Shown piece by piece: positions 55,144 through 64,000 of a DNA stretch of 64,000 bases (its first letter is position 1; each line of letters opens with the position of its first letter). The stretch covers positions 1 through 64,000 of the forward strand of contig NZ_JFHD01000025.1 of the NCBI RefSeq assembly GCF_000698575.1, read 5' to 3'. Made by a program: the position numbers and the translations under genes. The notes below the pieces were generated by a model. It was not told where the DNA came from and made no database searches. It saw nothing but the letters and a program-made list of their open reading frames with translations. The stretch is from Caballeronia zhejiangensis (GTDB lineage Bacteria; Pseudomonadota; Gammaproteobacteria; Burkholderiales; Burkholderiaceae).

Positions 55144-56670
55144 ATGAACCAGCACTTCCTGTCCGCCATGCGCGGCGAAAGCCGTGCGAAGCGCGCCGTC
55201 GCCGCCGCGGTGGCCGCGCTCGCGCTCGCCGGCTGCGCGAACTATTCGGGCATTTCGAGCGACAAGCAGATCGCCGCGCCGGAAAACTTCGAGGCCACGC
55301 AAAGCGTGCCGGGCCAAGGCGGCCAATGGCCCACGCTCGACTGGGCGAAGCAGTTCGGCGATCCGCAACTGCCGCAACTGATCGACGAAGCGCTCGCCGA
55401 CAATCCGAGCATCGCGCAGGCGCAGGCGCGCATCGCGAAGGCGTCGTCGTATATCGAGACGTCGCGCTCGGCGCTTTATCCGAAGGTCACCGGCTCGTAT
55501 TCGTGGACGCGCGAACTCTATTCCGCCAACGCCCTCTTCCCGCCGCCTTATGGCGGGACGTGGTTCAGCGAGAACAACGTGCTCGCGAGCGCGTCGTGGG
55601 AACTGGATCTGTGGGGCAAGAACCGCTCGCGCCTCAACATGGCGGTATCGCAGCAGAAAGCCGCCGAAGCCGACATGCAGCAGGCGCGCGTGACGCTTGC
55701 GGCGTCGGTCGCGCGCACGTACAACCAGCTCGCGCTGCTCTACGCGCTGCGTGACGTGGCGCAACGCGAAATCGCGAACCGTCAGGACGTCGGACGCATC
55801 ACGAACGGGCGCGTCGCGGCCGGGCTCGACACCAACGTCGAGCGCCGAACGGCGGAAGGCAACGTCGCGACCAGTCAGACGAACTCGACGGAACTCGACG
55901 GCCAGATCGAAACCGTCCGCTATCAGCTCGCGGCGCTGCTCGGCAAAGGCCCGGATCGCGGCCTCAAGATCGCGAAACCCGTGATCGACCCGAACGTTAA
56001 CGTGACGCTGCCCGACAACGTGCCCGCCGATCTCGTCGCGCGCCGCCCGGATATCGTCGCCGCGCGCTGGCAGGTCGAAGCCGCGACCCACAACATCAAG
56101 GAAGCGAAGGCCGAGTTCTTCCCGGACATCAACCTCGCGGCGGCCTTCGGTTTCGACGCGTTCGGCTGGAGCCGCTTCCTGCAGGCGAGCAGCCGCCAGA
56201 TCCAGGCCGGTCCGGCGATCCATCTGCCGATCTTCGACGCCGGCGCCTTGCGCGCGCAGTTGAAAGGCCGTTACGCGGACTTCGAAGGCGACGTCGCGAA
56301 CTACAACCAGACGCTCATCAACGCGATGAACGATGTCGCGACCAACATCTCCGCAATCCGCTCGCTCGACAAGCAAATGGCCGACGCCCAGCGCGCGCTC
56401 GCGGCGGCGTCGAGCGCGTATCAGCTCGCCGTGATCCGCTACAAGGCCGGCCTGTCGCCGCAATTGCAGGTGCTCAACGCCGACGAAAACCGCCTCGCCA
56501 ACGAGCAGGCCGTGACGAATCTGCGCCTGAAGCGCACCGATCTGCAGATCGCGCTGATCAAGTCGCTCGGCGGCGGATTCGACGCGACGAGCAGCAATCT
56601 CGCGATCGACCGCAGCGGACAAAGTCAGACGACGACGCAGGCGGCCAATCAGGCCACGCCGTCGAACTAA
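55144..56670 (+). CDS. outer-membrane factor, NodT/OprM-type efflux lipoprotein
   Basis: A 508-residue outer-membrane efflux channel subunit. The signal peptide ends in a lipobox (LALAGC), so it is lipid-anchored. Two outer-membrane efflux repeats follow, with WELDLWGKNRSRLN in the first and LPIFDAGALRAQLKGR, the equivalent in the second. ADLVARRPDIVAARWQVEAA is a NodT-family signature. ATG at 55144 follows GAGAGACGAG. It is the first structural gene after marR, in an operon with emrA and emrB. Confidence 0.94.
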   Translation: MNQHFLSAMRGESRAKRAVAAAVAALALAGCANYSGISSDKQIAAPENFEATQSVPGQGGQWPTLDWAKQFGDPQLPQLIDEALADNPSIAQAQARIAKASSYIETSRSALYPKVTGSYSWTRELYSANALFPPPYGGTWFSENNVLASASWELDLWGKNRSRLNMAVSQQKAAEADMQQARVTLAASVARTYNQLALLYALRDVAQREIANRQDVGRITNGRVAAGLDTNVERRTAEGNVATSQTNSTELDGQIETVRYQLAALLGKGPDRGLKIAKPVIDPNVNVTLPDNVPADLVARRPDIVAARWQVEAATHNIKEAKAEFFPDINLAAAFGFDAFGWSRFLQASSRQIQAGPAIHLPIFDAGALRAQLKGRYADFEGDVANYNQTLINAMNDVATNISAIRSLDKQMADAQRALAAASSAYQLAVIRYKAGLSPQLQVLNADENRLANEQAVTNLRLKRTDLQIALIKSLGGGFDATSSNLAIDRSGQSQTTTQAANQATPSN

Positions 56671-56721
56671 GCGCCCACAAGAACACGCATCGGACCAAAA
56701 ACGGAATTTTCGGAGTCTTTC

Positions 56722-57984
56722 ATGAGCGACCCTCAACAAAACGCAGCCGCGGCCGCCGCGCCCGCGCCGAAACAGAGCAACGGCAAACGCCGAGCGCTGA
56801 TGACGCTGATCGTGCTCGTCATCATCATCGCGGCTATCGCGTACGGGCTGTACTACTTCCTCGTCGCGCGCTTCCACGAAGCCACCGACGACGCCTACGT
56901 GAATGGCAACGTCGTGCAGATCACGCCGCAGGTCGTGGGCACGGTGATCTCGGTGAACGCCGACGACACGCAGACCGTGAAGATCGGCGATCCGCTCGTC
57001 GCGCTCGATCCGGCCGACTCCAAGGTCGCGCTCGATCAGGCCGAGGCAAATCTCGCGCAGACTGTGCGCCAGGTACGCACGTTCTTCGTCAACAACAACC
57101 AGTACGAAGCGCAGATCGCGTTGCGCCGGTCCGATCTGTCGCGCGCGCAGGACGATTTGAAGCGCCGCATGCAGGTCGCGCAGACGGGTGCAGTCTCGCA
57201 GGAAGAAATCTCGCATGCCCGCGACGCGGTGCGCAGCGCGCAGGCTGCGCTCGACGCCGCCGAGCAGGAGCTCGCGTCGAACCGCTCGCTCACGGCCAAC
57301 ACGACGATCGCCGATCACCCGAACGTGCTCGCCGCCGCCGCGAAGGTCCGCGATTCCTACATCAACTACGCGCGCAACACGCTGCCCGCGCCGGTCACGG
57401 GCTATGTCGCCAAGCGCTCGGTGCAAGTCGGCCAGCGCGTGTCGCCGGGCAATCCGCTGATGGCGATCGTGCCGCTCAACGCCGTGTGGGTCGATGCGAA
57501 CTTCAAGGAAGTGCAGCTCAAGCACATGCGGATCGGCCAGCCGGTCGAGCTGACGGCCGATCTGTACGGTTCGGGCGTCGTGTATCACGGCAAGGTGGTC
57601 GGTTTCTCGGCCGGCACGGGCTCGGCTTTCTCGCTGCTGCCCGCGCAGAATGCGACCGGCAACTGGATCAAGGTCGTGCAGCGCCTGCCGGTGCGCATCC
57701 AGCTCGATCCGAAGGAACTGGAAGCGCATCCGCTGCGTATCGGCCTGTCGATGAACGTCGACGTCACCATCAAGGACGAGCAAGGCGGCCAGCTCGGCAA
57801 CGCGCAGAACACGGTCTACCAGACGAATGTGTTCGACAACTACGGCGCGCAGGCCGATCAGGAGATCGCGCGCATCATCCAGCAGAACGCGGGTACGGGT
57901 GCGGGCGCAGGGTCGTCGGCGCAGAGCGCGTCGCCGGCGCACGGGCGCGCGACGAAGTCGGCGTCGGCCGCCAAGCTGATGTAA
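56722..57984 (+). CDS. emrA: periplasmic adaptor subunit EmrA
   Basis: A 420-residue membrane-fusion protein. It has a short cytoplasmic N-terminus, one membrane helix (about residues 28-48: MTLIVLVIIIAAIAYGLYYFLV region), a biotinyl-lipoyl half-domain (ATDDAYVNGNVVQITPQVVG), an alpha hairpin (about 100-195) and the second lipoyl half (NTLPAPVTGYVAKRSVQVGQRV). It links the inner-membrane pump to the outer-membrane factor. It precedes emrB by 13 bases. Confidence 0.94.
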   Translation: MSDPQQNAAAAAAPAPKQSNGKRRALMTLIVLVIIIAAIAYGLYYFLVARFHEATDDAYVNGNVVQITPQVVGTVISVNADDTQTVKIGDPLVALDPADSKVALDQAEANLAQTVRQVRTFFVNNNQYEAQIALRRSDLSRAQDDLKRRMQVAQTGAVSQEEISHARDAVRSAQAALDAAEQELASNRSLTANTTIADHPNVLAAAAKVRDSYINYARNTLPAPVTGYVAKRSVQVGQRVSPGNPLMAIVPLNAVWVDANFKEVQLKHMRIGQPVELTADLYGSGVVYHGKVVGFSAGTGSAFSLLPAQNATGNWIKVVQRLPVRIQLDPKELEAHPLRIGLSMNVDVTIKDEQGGQLGNAQNTVYQTNVFDNYGAQADQEIARIIQQNAGTGAGAGSSAQSASPAHGRATKSASAAKLM

Positions 57985-57997
57985 GCGGACTCGCCAC

Positions 57998-59557
57998 ATG
58001 TCTTCGCAAAACGTCGTACATCCGCCGCTGTCGGGCGGAAAGCTCGTCATCGGGACGATCGCCGTATCGCTCGCGGTGTTCATGAACGTGCTCGACACGT
58101 CGATCGCGAACGTCTCGATTCCGTCGATCTCCGGCGATCTCGGCGTGTCGTCGGATCAGGGCACGTGGGTCATCACGTCGTTCGCGGTCGCCAACGCGAT
58201 CTCGGTGCCGTTGACCGGCTGGCTCACGCAGCGTCTCGGGCAGGTGCGGCTCTTTCTCGGCTCGATCATCCTGTTCGTGATCGCGTCGTGGCTCTGCGGT
58301 CTCGCGCCGACGCTCCCCTTCCTGCTCGCCGCGCGCGTATTCCAGGGCGCCGTCGCCGGCCCGATGATCCCGCTGTCGCAAACGCTGCTGCTCGCGAGCT
58401 ATCCGCGCGAAAAAGCGCCGATGGCGCTATCGATGTGGTCGATGACCACGCTGATCGCGCCGGTCGCGGGGCCAGTCCTCGGCGGATGGATCTCGGACAA
58501 CATCTCGTGGCCGTGGATCTTCTATGTGAACATTCCGGTCGGCATCGCGGCGGCGCTCGCTACGTTCGCGATCTTCCGCGACCGCGATTCCGCGATCCGC
58601 AAGGCGCCGATCGACACGGTCGGGCTCGGGCTGCTCGTCGTCTGGGTCGGCTCGCTGCAGATCATGCTCGACAAAGGCAAGGATCTCGACTGGTTCAACT
58701 CGACGACGATCGTCGTGCTCGCGCTCATCGCCGTGATCGCGTTCGCGTTCTTCATCGTGTGGGAGCTGACGGCGGAGCATCCGGTCGTGGATTTGTCGCT
58801 CTTCGAGCTGCGCAACTTCACCGGCGGAACGATCGCGCTGTCGATCGGATACGGGCTCTACTTCGGCAATCTCGTTCTGCTCCCGCTGTGGCTGCAGACG
58901 GATATCGGCTACACGGCGACGAACGCCGGTCTCGTGATGGCGCCCGTCGGCGTGTTCGCGATCCTGCTTTCTCCGATCACCGGCAAATTCCTGCCGCGCA
59001 CCGATCCGCGTTACATCGCGACCGCCGCGTTCCTCGTCTTCGCGCTGTGTTTCTGGATGCGTTCACGCTACACGACCGGCGTCGACACTTGGGCGCTCAC
59101 GATACCGACGCTGATTCAGGGCATCGGCATGGCGGGCTTCTTCATTCCGCTCGTGTCGATCACGCTGTCGGGCTTGCCGGGACATCGAATTCCGGCGGCG
59201 TCGGGGCTGTCGAACTTCGTGCGGATCATGTGCGGCGGCATCGGCACGTCGATCTTCTCGACGGCGTGGGAGCATCGTTCGATCGTGCATCACGCGCAAC
59301 TCGTCGAAAGCGCCAATTCGTACAACCCGGTGTTCGCGAATTCGATGCAGCAGATGGGCGCGCTCGGTCTGACGCACGAGCAGACCGTCGGCCTCTATAA
59401 CAGCATGGCGACGCAGCAGGCCGCGCAGCTCGGCGTGAACGACATGTTCTATATTTCGGCGGGGATTTTCGTCGCGCTGATCGTGCTGATCTGGATCACG
59501 CGGCCCGAGCGTTCGGGCGGTGGAGATTCGGCGGCGGCGGCATCGGCGGCGCACTGA
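57998..59557 (+). CDS. emrB: MFS multidrug transporter EmrB (DHA2 family)
   Basis: A 519-residue, 14-helix drug:proton antiporter. The first helix has the DHA2 signature VFMNVLDTSIANVSIPSISGDLG, including the conserved LDTSI acid. The loop between helices 2 and 3 (LTGWLTQRLGQVRLF) is motif A-like, and GPVLGGWISDNISWPWIFYVNIPVG is motif C. It works with EmrA and the outer-membrane factor to export hydrophobic toxins. The substrate is unknown. Confidence 0.94.
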   Translation: MSSQNVVHPPLSGGKLVIGTIAVSLAVFMNVLDTSIANVSIPSISGDLGVSSDQGTWVITSFAVANAISVPLTGWLTQRLGQVRLFLGSIILFVIASWLCGLAPTLPFLLAARVFQGAVAGPMIPLSQTLLLASYPREKAPMALSMWSMTTLIAPVAGPVLGGWISDNISWPWIFYVNIPVGIAAALATFAIFRDRDSAIRKAPIDTVGLGLLVVWVGSLQIMLDKGKDLDWFNSTTIVVLALIAVIAFAFFIVWELTAEHPVVDLSLFELRNFTGGTIALSIGYGLYFGNLVLLPLWLQTDIGYTATNAGLVMAPVGVFAILLSPITGKFLPRTDPRYIATAAFLVFALCFWMRSRYTTGVDTWALTIPTLIQGIGMAGFFIPLVSITLSGLPGHRIPAASGLSNFVRIMCGGIGTSIFSTAWEHRSIVHHAQLVESANSYNPVFANSMQQMGALGLTHEQTVGLYNSMATQQAAQLGVNDMFYISAGIFVALIVLIWITRPERSGGGDSAAAASAAH

Positions 59558-59581
59558 TCGCCTGACTGCTCCCAAAAGAAC

Positions 59582-59613
59582 AGAGCCCGGTCGACATCGA
59601 CCGGGCTCTTTTT
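59582..59613. terminator. bidirectional terminator between emrB and truB
   Basis: AGAGCCCGGTCGA and its complement with a very short loop, T tracts on both strands; it separates convergent genes. Confidence 0.85.
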
Positions 59614-60536
59614 CATTGCGCCGTGACGATGAGCCGTTCCGGCGCGAGCACACCCTCGCCCGCGCGCGCCACGCCCAGCAGACGGCCGCCTTCTTGCGCA
59701 TAAACGCGCACGCGGCCTGCTTCGAGACGCGTTTTCACGACGTCCGCGAGCTTCAGACGTTGGCCGTGCAGGAAGCGCTGCGTCGCTTCGTCGTTCAACT
59801 GAACCGCGGGAAACGTGGATAGCAGTGCATCGACGGGCTGAAGCCGCTCGTCGCGCTCCGCTTCGCTCAGGCTCGCGAGGTGATCGAGCGTGACCGCGTG
59901 TTCGAGCGTCAGCGCGCCGACACCGGTGCGCCGCAACGCCGTCAGATGCGCGCCGCAGCCGAGCGCTTCGCCGATGTCCTCGGCCAGCGTCCGTACGTAA
60001 GTGCCCTTGCTGCACGTCACGCGAAACGTCACGAGGGGCAGCGCGCACGCGATCAACTGCAGCGCGTGAATCGTCACTTGCCTGCCCTCACGCTCGACCG
60101 TCTGACCGGCGCGCGCGTATTCGTAGAGCGGCTTGCCGTCCCGCTTGAGCGCCGAGTACATCGGCGGGACTTGCACGATTTCGCCGATGAACCGCGTCAT
60201 CGCTTCGACGACGGCAGCTTCGTCGCACGTCACGTCGCGGGTATCCACCGCCTCGCCTTCGGCATCGCCGGTCGTCGTGCGGATACCGAGGCGCATCGTC
60301 GCTTCGTAGGTCTTGTCGGCATCGAGCAGGTCTTGCGAGAACTTCGTCGCTTCGCCGAAGCACAACGGCAGCAGACCGGTTGCGAGCGGATCGAGCGTAC
60401 CCGTGTGGCCCGCCTTCTTCGCCAGATAAATCCGCTTTGCCTTGATGAGCGCATCGTTGCTCGACAGCCCGAGCGGCTTGTCCAGCAAGAGCACGCCGTC
60501 GAGCGCGCGGCGGGGAATCTTCGGACCGCCCCTCAC
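59613..60536 (-). CDS. truB: tRNA pseudouridine(55) synthase TruB
   Basis: A 307-residue enzyme that makes pseudouridine 55 in the T-loop of tRNA. The catalytic aspartate is D49 in GHTGTLDPLATG. Other motifs are RALDGVLLLDKPLG, QVPPMYSALKRDGKPLYEYAR and CSKGTYVRTLAEDIG. The C-terminal PUA-like region (about 250-307) is present. It starts with GTG at 60536, directly after the rbfA stop, so translation is coupled to rbfA. Confidence 0.96.
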   Translation of the reverse strand: MRGGPKIPRRALDGVLLLDKPLGLSSNDALIKAKRIYLAKKAGHTGTLDPLATGLLPLCFGEATKFSQDLLDADKTYEATMRLGIRTTTGDAEGEAVDTRDVTCDEAAVVEAMTRFIGEIVQVPPMYSALKRDGKPLYEYARAGQTVEREGRQVTIHALQLIACALPLVTFRVTCSKGTYVRTLAEDIGEALGCGAHLTALRRTGVGALTLEHAVTLDHLASLSEAERDERLQPVDALLSTFPAVQLNDEATQRFLHGQRLKLADVVKTRLEAGRVRVYAQEGGRLLGVARAGEGVLAPERLIVTAQ

Positions 60537-60914
60537 TCACGCACCTTCTTCGTCATCTTTTGCGCGCGTCGCGTTTGCCTCGTCGATCAGGCGCGACATC
60601 TCGACGGCCTTCTCGATCGTCTGGTCATAGTGGAAATGCAGCGTCGGCACCGTGTGGATGTGCAGGCGCTTGAACAGCATATTGTGCAGATGTCCCGCCG
60701 CATGATTGAGCCCTTCCTGCGTCTGCTTCGGATCGCCCGTCAGCGTCGTGAAGTAGACCTTCGCGTGCGCGTAGTCAGGCGTGAGCTCGACGCTCTGAAT
60801 CGTCACGAGTCCGACGCGCGGGTCTTTCACCTCGCGCATCAGTTCCGAAAGATCGCGCTGGATCTGATCCGCAATCTGCACGTTGCGGTTCGCGGATGTC
60901 CGTTTTTTAGCCAT
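60537..60914 (-). CDS. rbfA: 30S ribosome-binding factor A
   Basis: A 125-residue KH-like protein that helps 16S rRNA 5' end maturation and cold adaptation. [44 protein letters not shown] and [20 protein letters not shown] are family signatures. ATG at 60914 (MAKKRTSAN). It sits between infB and truB. Confidence 0.96.
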   Translation of the reverse strand: MAKKRTSANRNVQIADQIQRDLSELMREVKDPRVGLVTIQSVELTPDYAHAKVYFTTLTGDPKQTQEGLNHAAGHLHNMLFKRLHIHTVPTLHFHYDQTIEKAVEMSRLIDEANATRAKDDEEGA

Positions 60915-60951
60915 GATTTCGTTTCCGTATTCTTGTCGCGCCGCCTGAAGC

Positions 60952-60994
60952 AAAAAGGGCGGAGCGAGCCGCAAGGCTCACCCCGCCCTTTTTT
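60952..60994 (-). terminator. terminator-like hairpin between infB and rbfA
   Basis: AAAAAGGGCGG-AGCGAGCC and GGCTC-ACCCCGCCCTTTTTT form a long stem with one interruption. It would reduce rbfA-truB expression relative to infB unless there is read-through. Confidence 0.75.
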
Positions 60995-61008
60995 CAGCGG
61001 CTAGCGCA

Positions 61009-63990
61009 TTACAGCGTGCGAGCCACTTCCGTCACTTCGAAGACTTCGAACTGATCGCCTTCGACGATATCGCTGAAGTTCTTGATCGACATACCGCACT
61101 CGAAGCCCTGACGCACTTCCTTGACGTCGTCCTTGAAGCGCTTGAGCGAATCGAGCTCGCCGGTGTGAATCACGACGTTGTTGCGGATCACGCGCACCGA
61201 CGAGGAACGCTTGACCACGCCGTCCGTGACCATACAACCCGCGATCAGGCCGACCTTCGGCACGCGGATGACCTGGCGCACCTCGACCATGCCCGTCACC
61301 GTTTCGCGCTTCTCCGGCGCGAGCATGCCGGACATCGCCGCCTTCACCTCATCCACTGCGTCATAGATGATGTTGTAGTAGCGGATGTCGATGCCGTTCG
61401 CCTCGGCCACCTTGCGCGCCTGAGCATCCGCACGCGTGTTGAAGCCGATGATGACCGCCTTCGATGCCGTCGCCAGGTTGACGTCCGATTCGCTGATCGC
61501 GCCAACCGCGCTGTGCACGATCTGCACGCGCACCTCGTTGGTCGACAGCTTCTGCAGCGACTGGACCAGCGCTTCCTGCGAGCCCTGCACGTCCGCCTTG
61601 ACGATGAGCGGCAGGTTCTGCACTTCGCCTTCGCCCATCTGCTCGAGCATGTTCTCGAGCTTGGCGGCCTGTTGCTTCGCAAGCTTGACGTCGCGGAACT
61701 TGCCCTGACGGAACAGCGCAATTTCGCGCGCCTTGCGCTCGTCCGGCAGCACGATGACTTCCTCGCCCGCCGCCGGCACTTCCGACAGACCCTGGATTTC
61801 CACCGGGATCGACGGACCCGCCGTCTTCGTCGGCTTGCCGGTTTCGTCGAGCATGGCTCGCACGCGACCGTAGGCGCTGCCCGCGAGAACCACGTCGCCG
61901 CGGTTCAGCGTGCCCGACTGCACCAGAATGGTCGCGACCGGGCCCTTGCCCTTGTCCAGCTTCGCTTCGATGACGAGACCCTTCGCAGCGGCTTCCACCG
62001 GCGCGGTGAGTTCCAGCACTTCGGCTTGCAGCGACACGTTTTCGAGCAGATCGTCGATGCCCCGGCCGGTCTTCGCCGACACTTCGATGAACGGCGAATC
62101 GCCGCCGTACTCTTCCGGCACCACGCCTTCCGCGACGAGTTCCTGCTTCACGCGGTCGGGGTTCGCTTCCGGCTTGTCGATCTTGTTGATCGCAACGACG
62201 ATCGGCACGCCGCCCGCCTTCGCGTGAGCGATCGCTTCCTTCGTCTGCGGCATCACGCCGTCGTCGGCTGCGACCACCAGAATGACGATGTCGGTCGCTT
62301 TCGCGCCGCGCGCACGCATGGCCGTGAAGGCCTCGTGACCCGGCGTGTCGAGGAAGGTGATGACGCCGCGCGGCGTATCGACGTGATATGCGCCGATATG
62401 CTGCGTGATGCCGCCCGCTTCGCCCGCCGCCACTTTCGCGCGACGGATGTAGTCCAGCAGCGAGGTCTTGCCGTGGTCGACGTGACCCATGACGGTGACA
62501 ACCGGCGGACGCGGCAGCTTCTCTGCCGTTTCCTCGGTGGTTTCGCCTTCGATCAGCAACGCTTCCGGGTCGTCCAGCTTCGCCGCGACCGCGCGATGGC
62601 CCAGTTCCTCGACGACGATCATCGCCGTTTCCTGGTCCAGCACCTGGTTGATCGTGACCATCTGGCCGAGCTTCATCATCACCTTGATGACTTCCGAAGC
62701 CTTCACCGACATCTTGTGCGCGAGGTCCGCGACGGAAATGGTTTCCGGCACGTGCACTTCACGGACGATCGGCTCGGTCGGCGCCTGGAATGACGTCTGT
62801 TCCTGATGCTTGCCGCGACCCTTCGGACCGCCGCGCCAGCCGCGATCGACACCACCGCTCGAATCGCCACGCGTCTTCATGCCGCGACGCTTCGATGCGT
62901 CGTCCTGCTGCCAGCCGCCCTTGCCAGCCTTCTTCTTGTCGCCGGCGCCTGCGGGAGCCGTCGATGCGGGTGCCGGCGCGCCTGCAGCCGGCTTCTTCGC
63001 CGCTGCGGGACGTGCCGCCTGCGCGCCTTCCGGCTTCGCGGGCTTGTGCAGCGTGCCCTTCGCTTCGGCGGCCTTCGCCGCTTCGGCGGGCTTCGGTGCA
63101 GGCGCGGGTTCCGGCGCCTTTACTTGCGCCTTGCGCGGGGTGTTCATCATTTCGCGGATCGCGCGGGCTTCGGCTTCCGCCGCCGCACGGCGCTTCGCGA
63201 TGGCTTCCTGCTCGAGCCGAGCCTTTTCGGCCTTCGCCTTCGCGTCTTCTTCCGCCTTCTTCGCGGCTTCACGCTGCGCGGCACGCTCGCTCGCAGCCTT
63301 CTCTTCCGCTGCCTTTTCGGCGGCTTCGCGCTGCGCGGTGTCGTCCTGCTTCGGTTCCGGCTTCGCTTCGACGGCCGGTTGCGTGCGCGCTTCCTGACGC
63401 GCAGCCTGCGCCGCACGCGAGATTTCGGCAGCCTGAGCCGCAGCCGCCGCGCGGCGCGCCGCTTCCTCTTCCTGCTTCTTGCGCTCGGCTTCCGCCGCTT
63501 CCTCGCGAGCGCGGCGCTCGGCTTCTTCGCGCTCCAGCTTCGCCTGCTGTTCCTTCAGCTCGCGCTCTTCGCGCTCGAGCTGCTCGGCGGCACGGCGCGC
63601 TTCTTCCTCGCGACGCTGCAGTTCGGCTTCGTCGACTTCCGGCTCTTCGACGTGATTCGGCGCGGCCTCGGCCTGCTCCACACCGGTTTCGTCGCGTTTC
63701 ACGAAAACACGCTTCTTGCGCACCTCGACCTGAATGGTGCGAGCTTTACCCGTTGCGTCGGATTGCTTGATTTCCGACGTATGCCGGCGGGTCAAAGTGA
63801 TCTTGCGCTTGTCGGCGTCGGCGGAACCGTGCGACTTGCGCAAATGATCGAGCAGACGCGCCTTGTCCGTCTCGGACAGATCGTCGTTCGCGCTCGCTTT
63901 CTGGACGCCAGCCGCCTGCAACTGCTCGAGCAGGACGCCCGCAGGCATTTTGAGTTCCGCGGCAAATTGGGCTACGTTGTTACTCGCCAT
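61009..63990 (-). CDS. infB: translation initiation factor IF-2
   Basis: A 993-residue GTPase that delivers initiator tRNA to the ribosome. The first about 50 residues ([18 protein letters not shown]) form the IF2_N domain, and a second IF2_N-type module occurs near 410-460. A charged Ala/Glu/Lys linker (about 120-330) and a basic Gly/Arg patch separate them. The G domain has [15 protein letters not shown] (G1), [12 protein letters not shown] (G3) and NKIDKP (G4). EF-Tu-like and C-terminal domains follow. The ATG is 10 bases from the window edge. nusA is expected just upstream. Confidence 0.97.
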   Translation of the reverse strand: MASNNVAQFAAELKMPAGVLLEQLQAAGVQKASANDDLSETDKARLLDHLRKSHGSADADKRKITLTRRHTSEIKQSDATGKARTIQVEVRKKRVFVKRDETGVEQAEAAPNHVEEPEVDEAELQRREEEARRAAEQLEREERELKEQQAKLEREEAERRAREEAAEAERKKQEEEAARRAAAAAQAAEISRAAQAARQEARTQPAVEAKPEPKQDDTAQREAAEKAAEEKAASERAAQREAAKKAEEDAKAKAEKARLEQEAIAKRRAAAEAEARAIREMMNTPRKAQVKAPEPAPAPKPAEAAKAAEAKGTLHKPAKPEGAQAARPAAAKKPAAGAPAPASTAPAGAGDKKKAGKGGWQQDDASKRRGMKTRGDSSGGVDRGWRGGPKGRGKHQEQTSFQAPTEPIVREVHVPETISVADLAHKMSVKASEVIKVMMKLGQMVTINQVLDQETAMIVVEELGHRAVAAKLDDPEALLIEGETTEETAEKLPRPPVVTVMGHVDHGKTSLLDYIRRAKVAAGEAGGITQHIGAYHVDTPRGVITFLDTPGHEAFTAMRARGAKATDIVILVVAADDGVMPQTKEAIAHAKAGGVPIVVAINKIDKPEANPDRVKQELVAEGVVPEEYGGDSPFIEVSAKTGRGIDDLLENVSLQAEVLELTAPVEAAAKGLVIEAKLDKGKGPVATILVQSGTLNRGDVVLAGSAYGRVRAMLDETGKPTKTAGPSIPVEIQGLSEVPAAGEEVIVLPDERKAREIALFRQGKFRDVKLAKQQAAKLENMLEQMGEGEVQNLPLIVKADVQGSQEALVQSLQKLSTNEVRVQIVHSAVGAISESDVNLATASKAVIIGFNTRADAQARKVAEANGIDIRYYNIIYDAVDEVKAAMSGMLAPEKRETVTGMVEVRQVIRVPKVGLIAGCMVTDGVVKRSSSVRVIRNNVVIHTGELDSLKRFKDDVKEVRQGFECGMSIKNFSDIVEGDQFEVFEVTEVARTL

Positions 63991-64000
63991 TCATTCCTCT

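Noticed and set aside
55081-58098. 1005-codon minus-strand open frame
   Set aside because: Antisense to the outer-membrane factor and emrA genes.

Overview
The window is high-GC chromosomal DNA from a beta-proteobacterium of the Burkholderiaceae, most likely Caballeronia or Paraburkholderia. The main evidence is protein resemblance: PyrD begins MFSSLYP, the Rrf2 regulator is NsrR-like, and the 2-oxoglutarate dehydrogenase, RNase R/RlmB and infB-rbfA-truB clusters have the order usual in that family. The assignment rests on recognition, not on a database search. Almost all of the window is ordinary core genome. The clearest accessory patch is about 32.0-33.75 kb, behind two tandem tRNA-Leu genes.

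Layout. 1-2.8 kb: 3' part of a class C penicillin-binding protein, a ComEA-like helix-hairpin-helix protein and a YidB-family protein. 2.8-4.7 kb: a hipBA toxin-antitoxin operon with three operator-like repeats exactly 50 bp apart. 4.7-9.6 kb: clpB with a sigma32-type promoter, an NsrR-like regulator divergent from a group III truncated haemoglobin, then moeA-moaD-moaE. 11.0-14.4 kb: Nudix hydrolase, the N-degron transferases aat and bpt, and pyrD. 14.5-16.1 kb: a cystine-type ABC binding protein and permease without an ATPase. 16.2-21.9 kb: a sugar-type oxidoreductase, a GntR regulator, a glycosyltransferase, an ElaA acetyltransferase and a DUF1839 protein. 21.9-25.1 kb: about 1 kb of non-coding DNA with a sigma54-like element, a Crp-type regulator and a polyprenyl-phosphate sugar transferase that starts exopolysaccharide synthesis.

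25.1-31.4 kb (minus strand): rnr, rlmB, an HNH nuclease with a possible modified-base-sensing N-terminus, an AmiD-like lipoprotein amidase, a SirB-type membrane protein and rpiA. The nuclease, amidase and SirB genes are joined by 4-base ATGA overlaps. 31.5-33.7 kb: two identical-anticodon tRNA-Leu(CAG) genes, each with its own promoter and terminator, then two small genes of unknown function that look like distant paralogues. 33.75-42.6 kb: a fatty-acid degradation operon (fadE, two-domain FabG4-type reductase, MaoC hydratase, thiolase, acyl-CoA ligase, DUF1571 secreted protein). 42.8-44.5 kb: an 80-residue protein, SurE and a DUF2147 protein.

44.5-52.1 kb (minus): sucA-odhB-lpdA with strong stem-loops in both intercistronic gaps, then zapE and an orphan transposase-derived HTH protein. 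52.4-54.2 kb: typA. 54.5-59.6 kb: a MarR regulator and a tripartite efflux operon (NodT-type outer-membrane factor, EmrA, EmrB). 59.6-64 kb: infB, rbfA and truB, with a terminator-like hairpin between infB and rbfA.

I found no CRISPR array, rRNA, complete insertion sequence, prophage or biosynthetic cluster. The most unusual items are the phased hipBA operators, the HNH/SRA-like nuclease and the small-gene patch behind the tRNAs.
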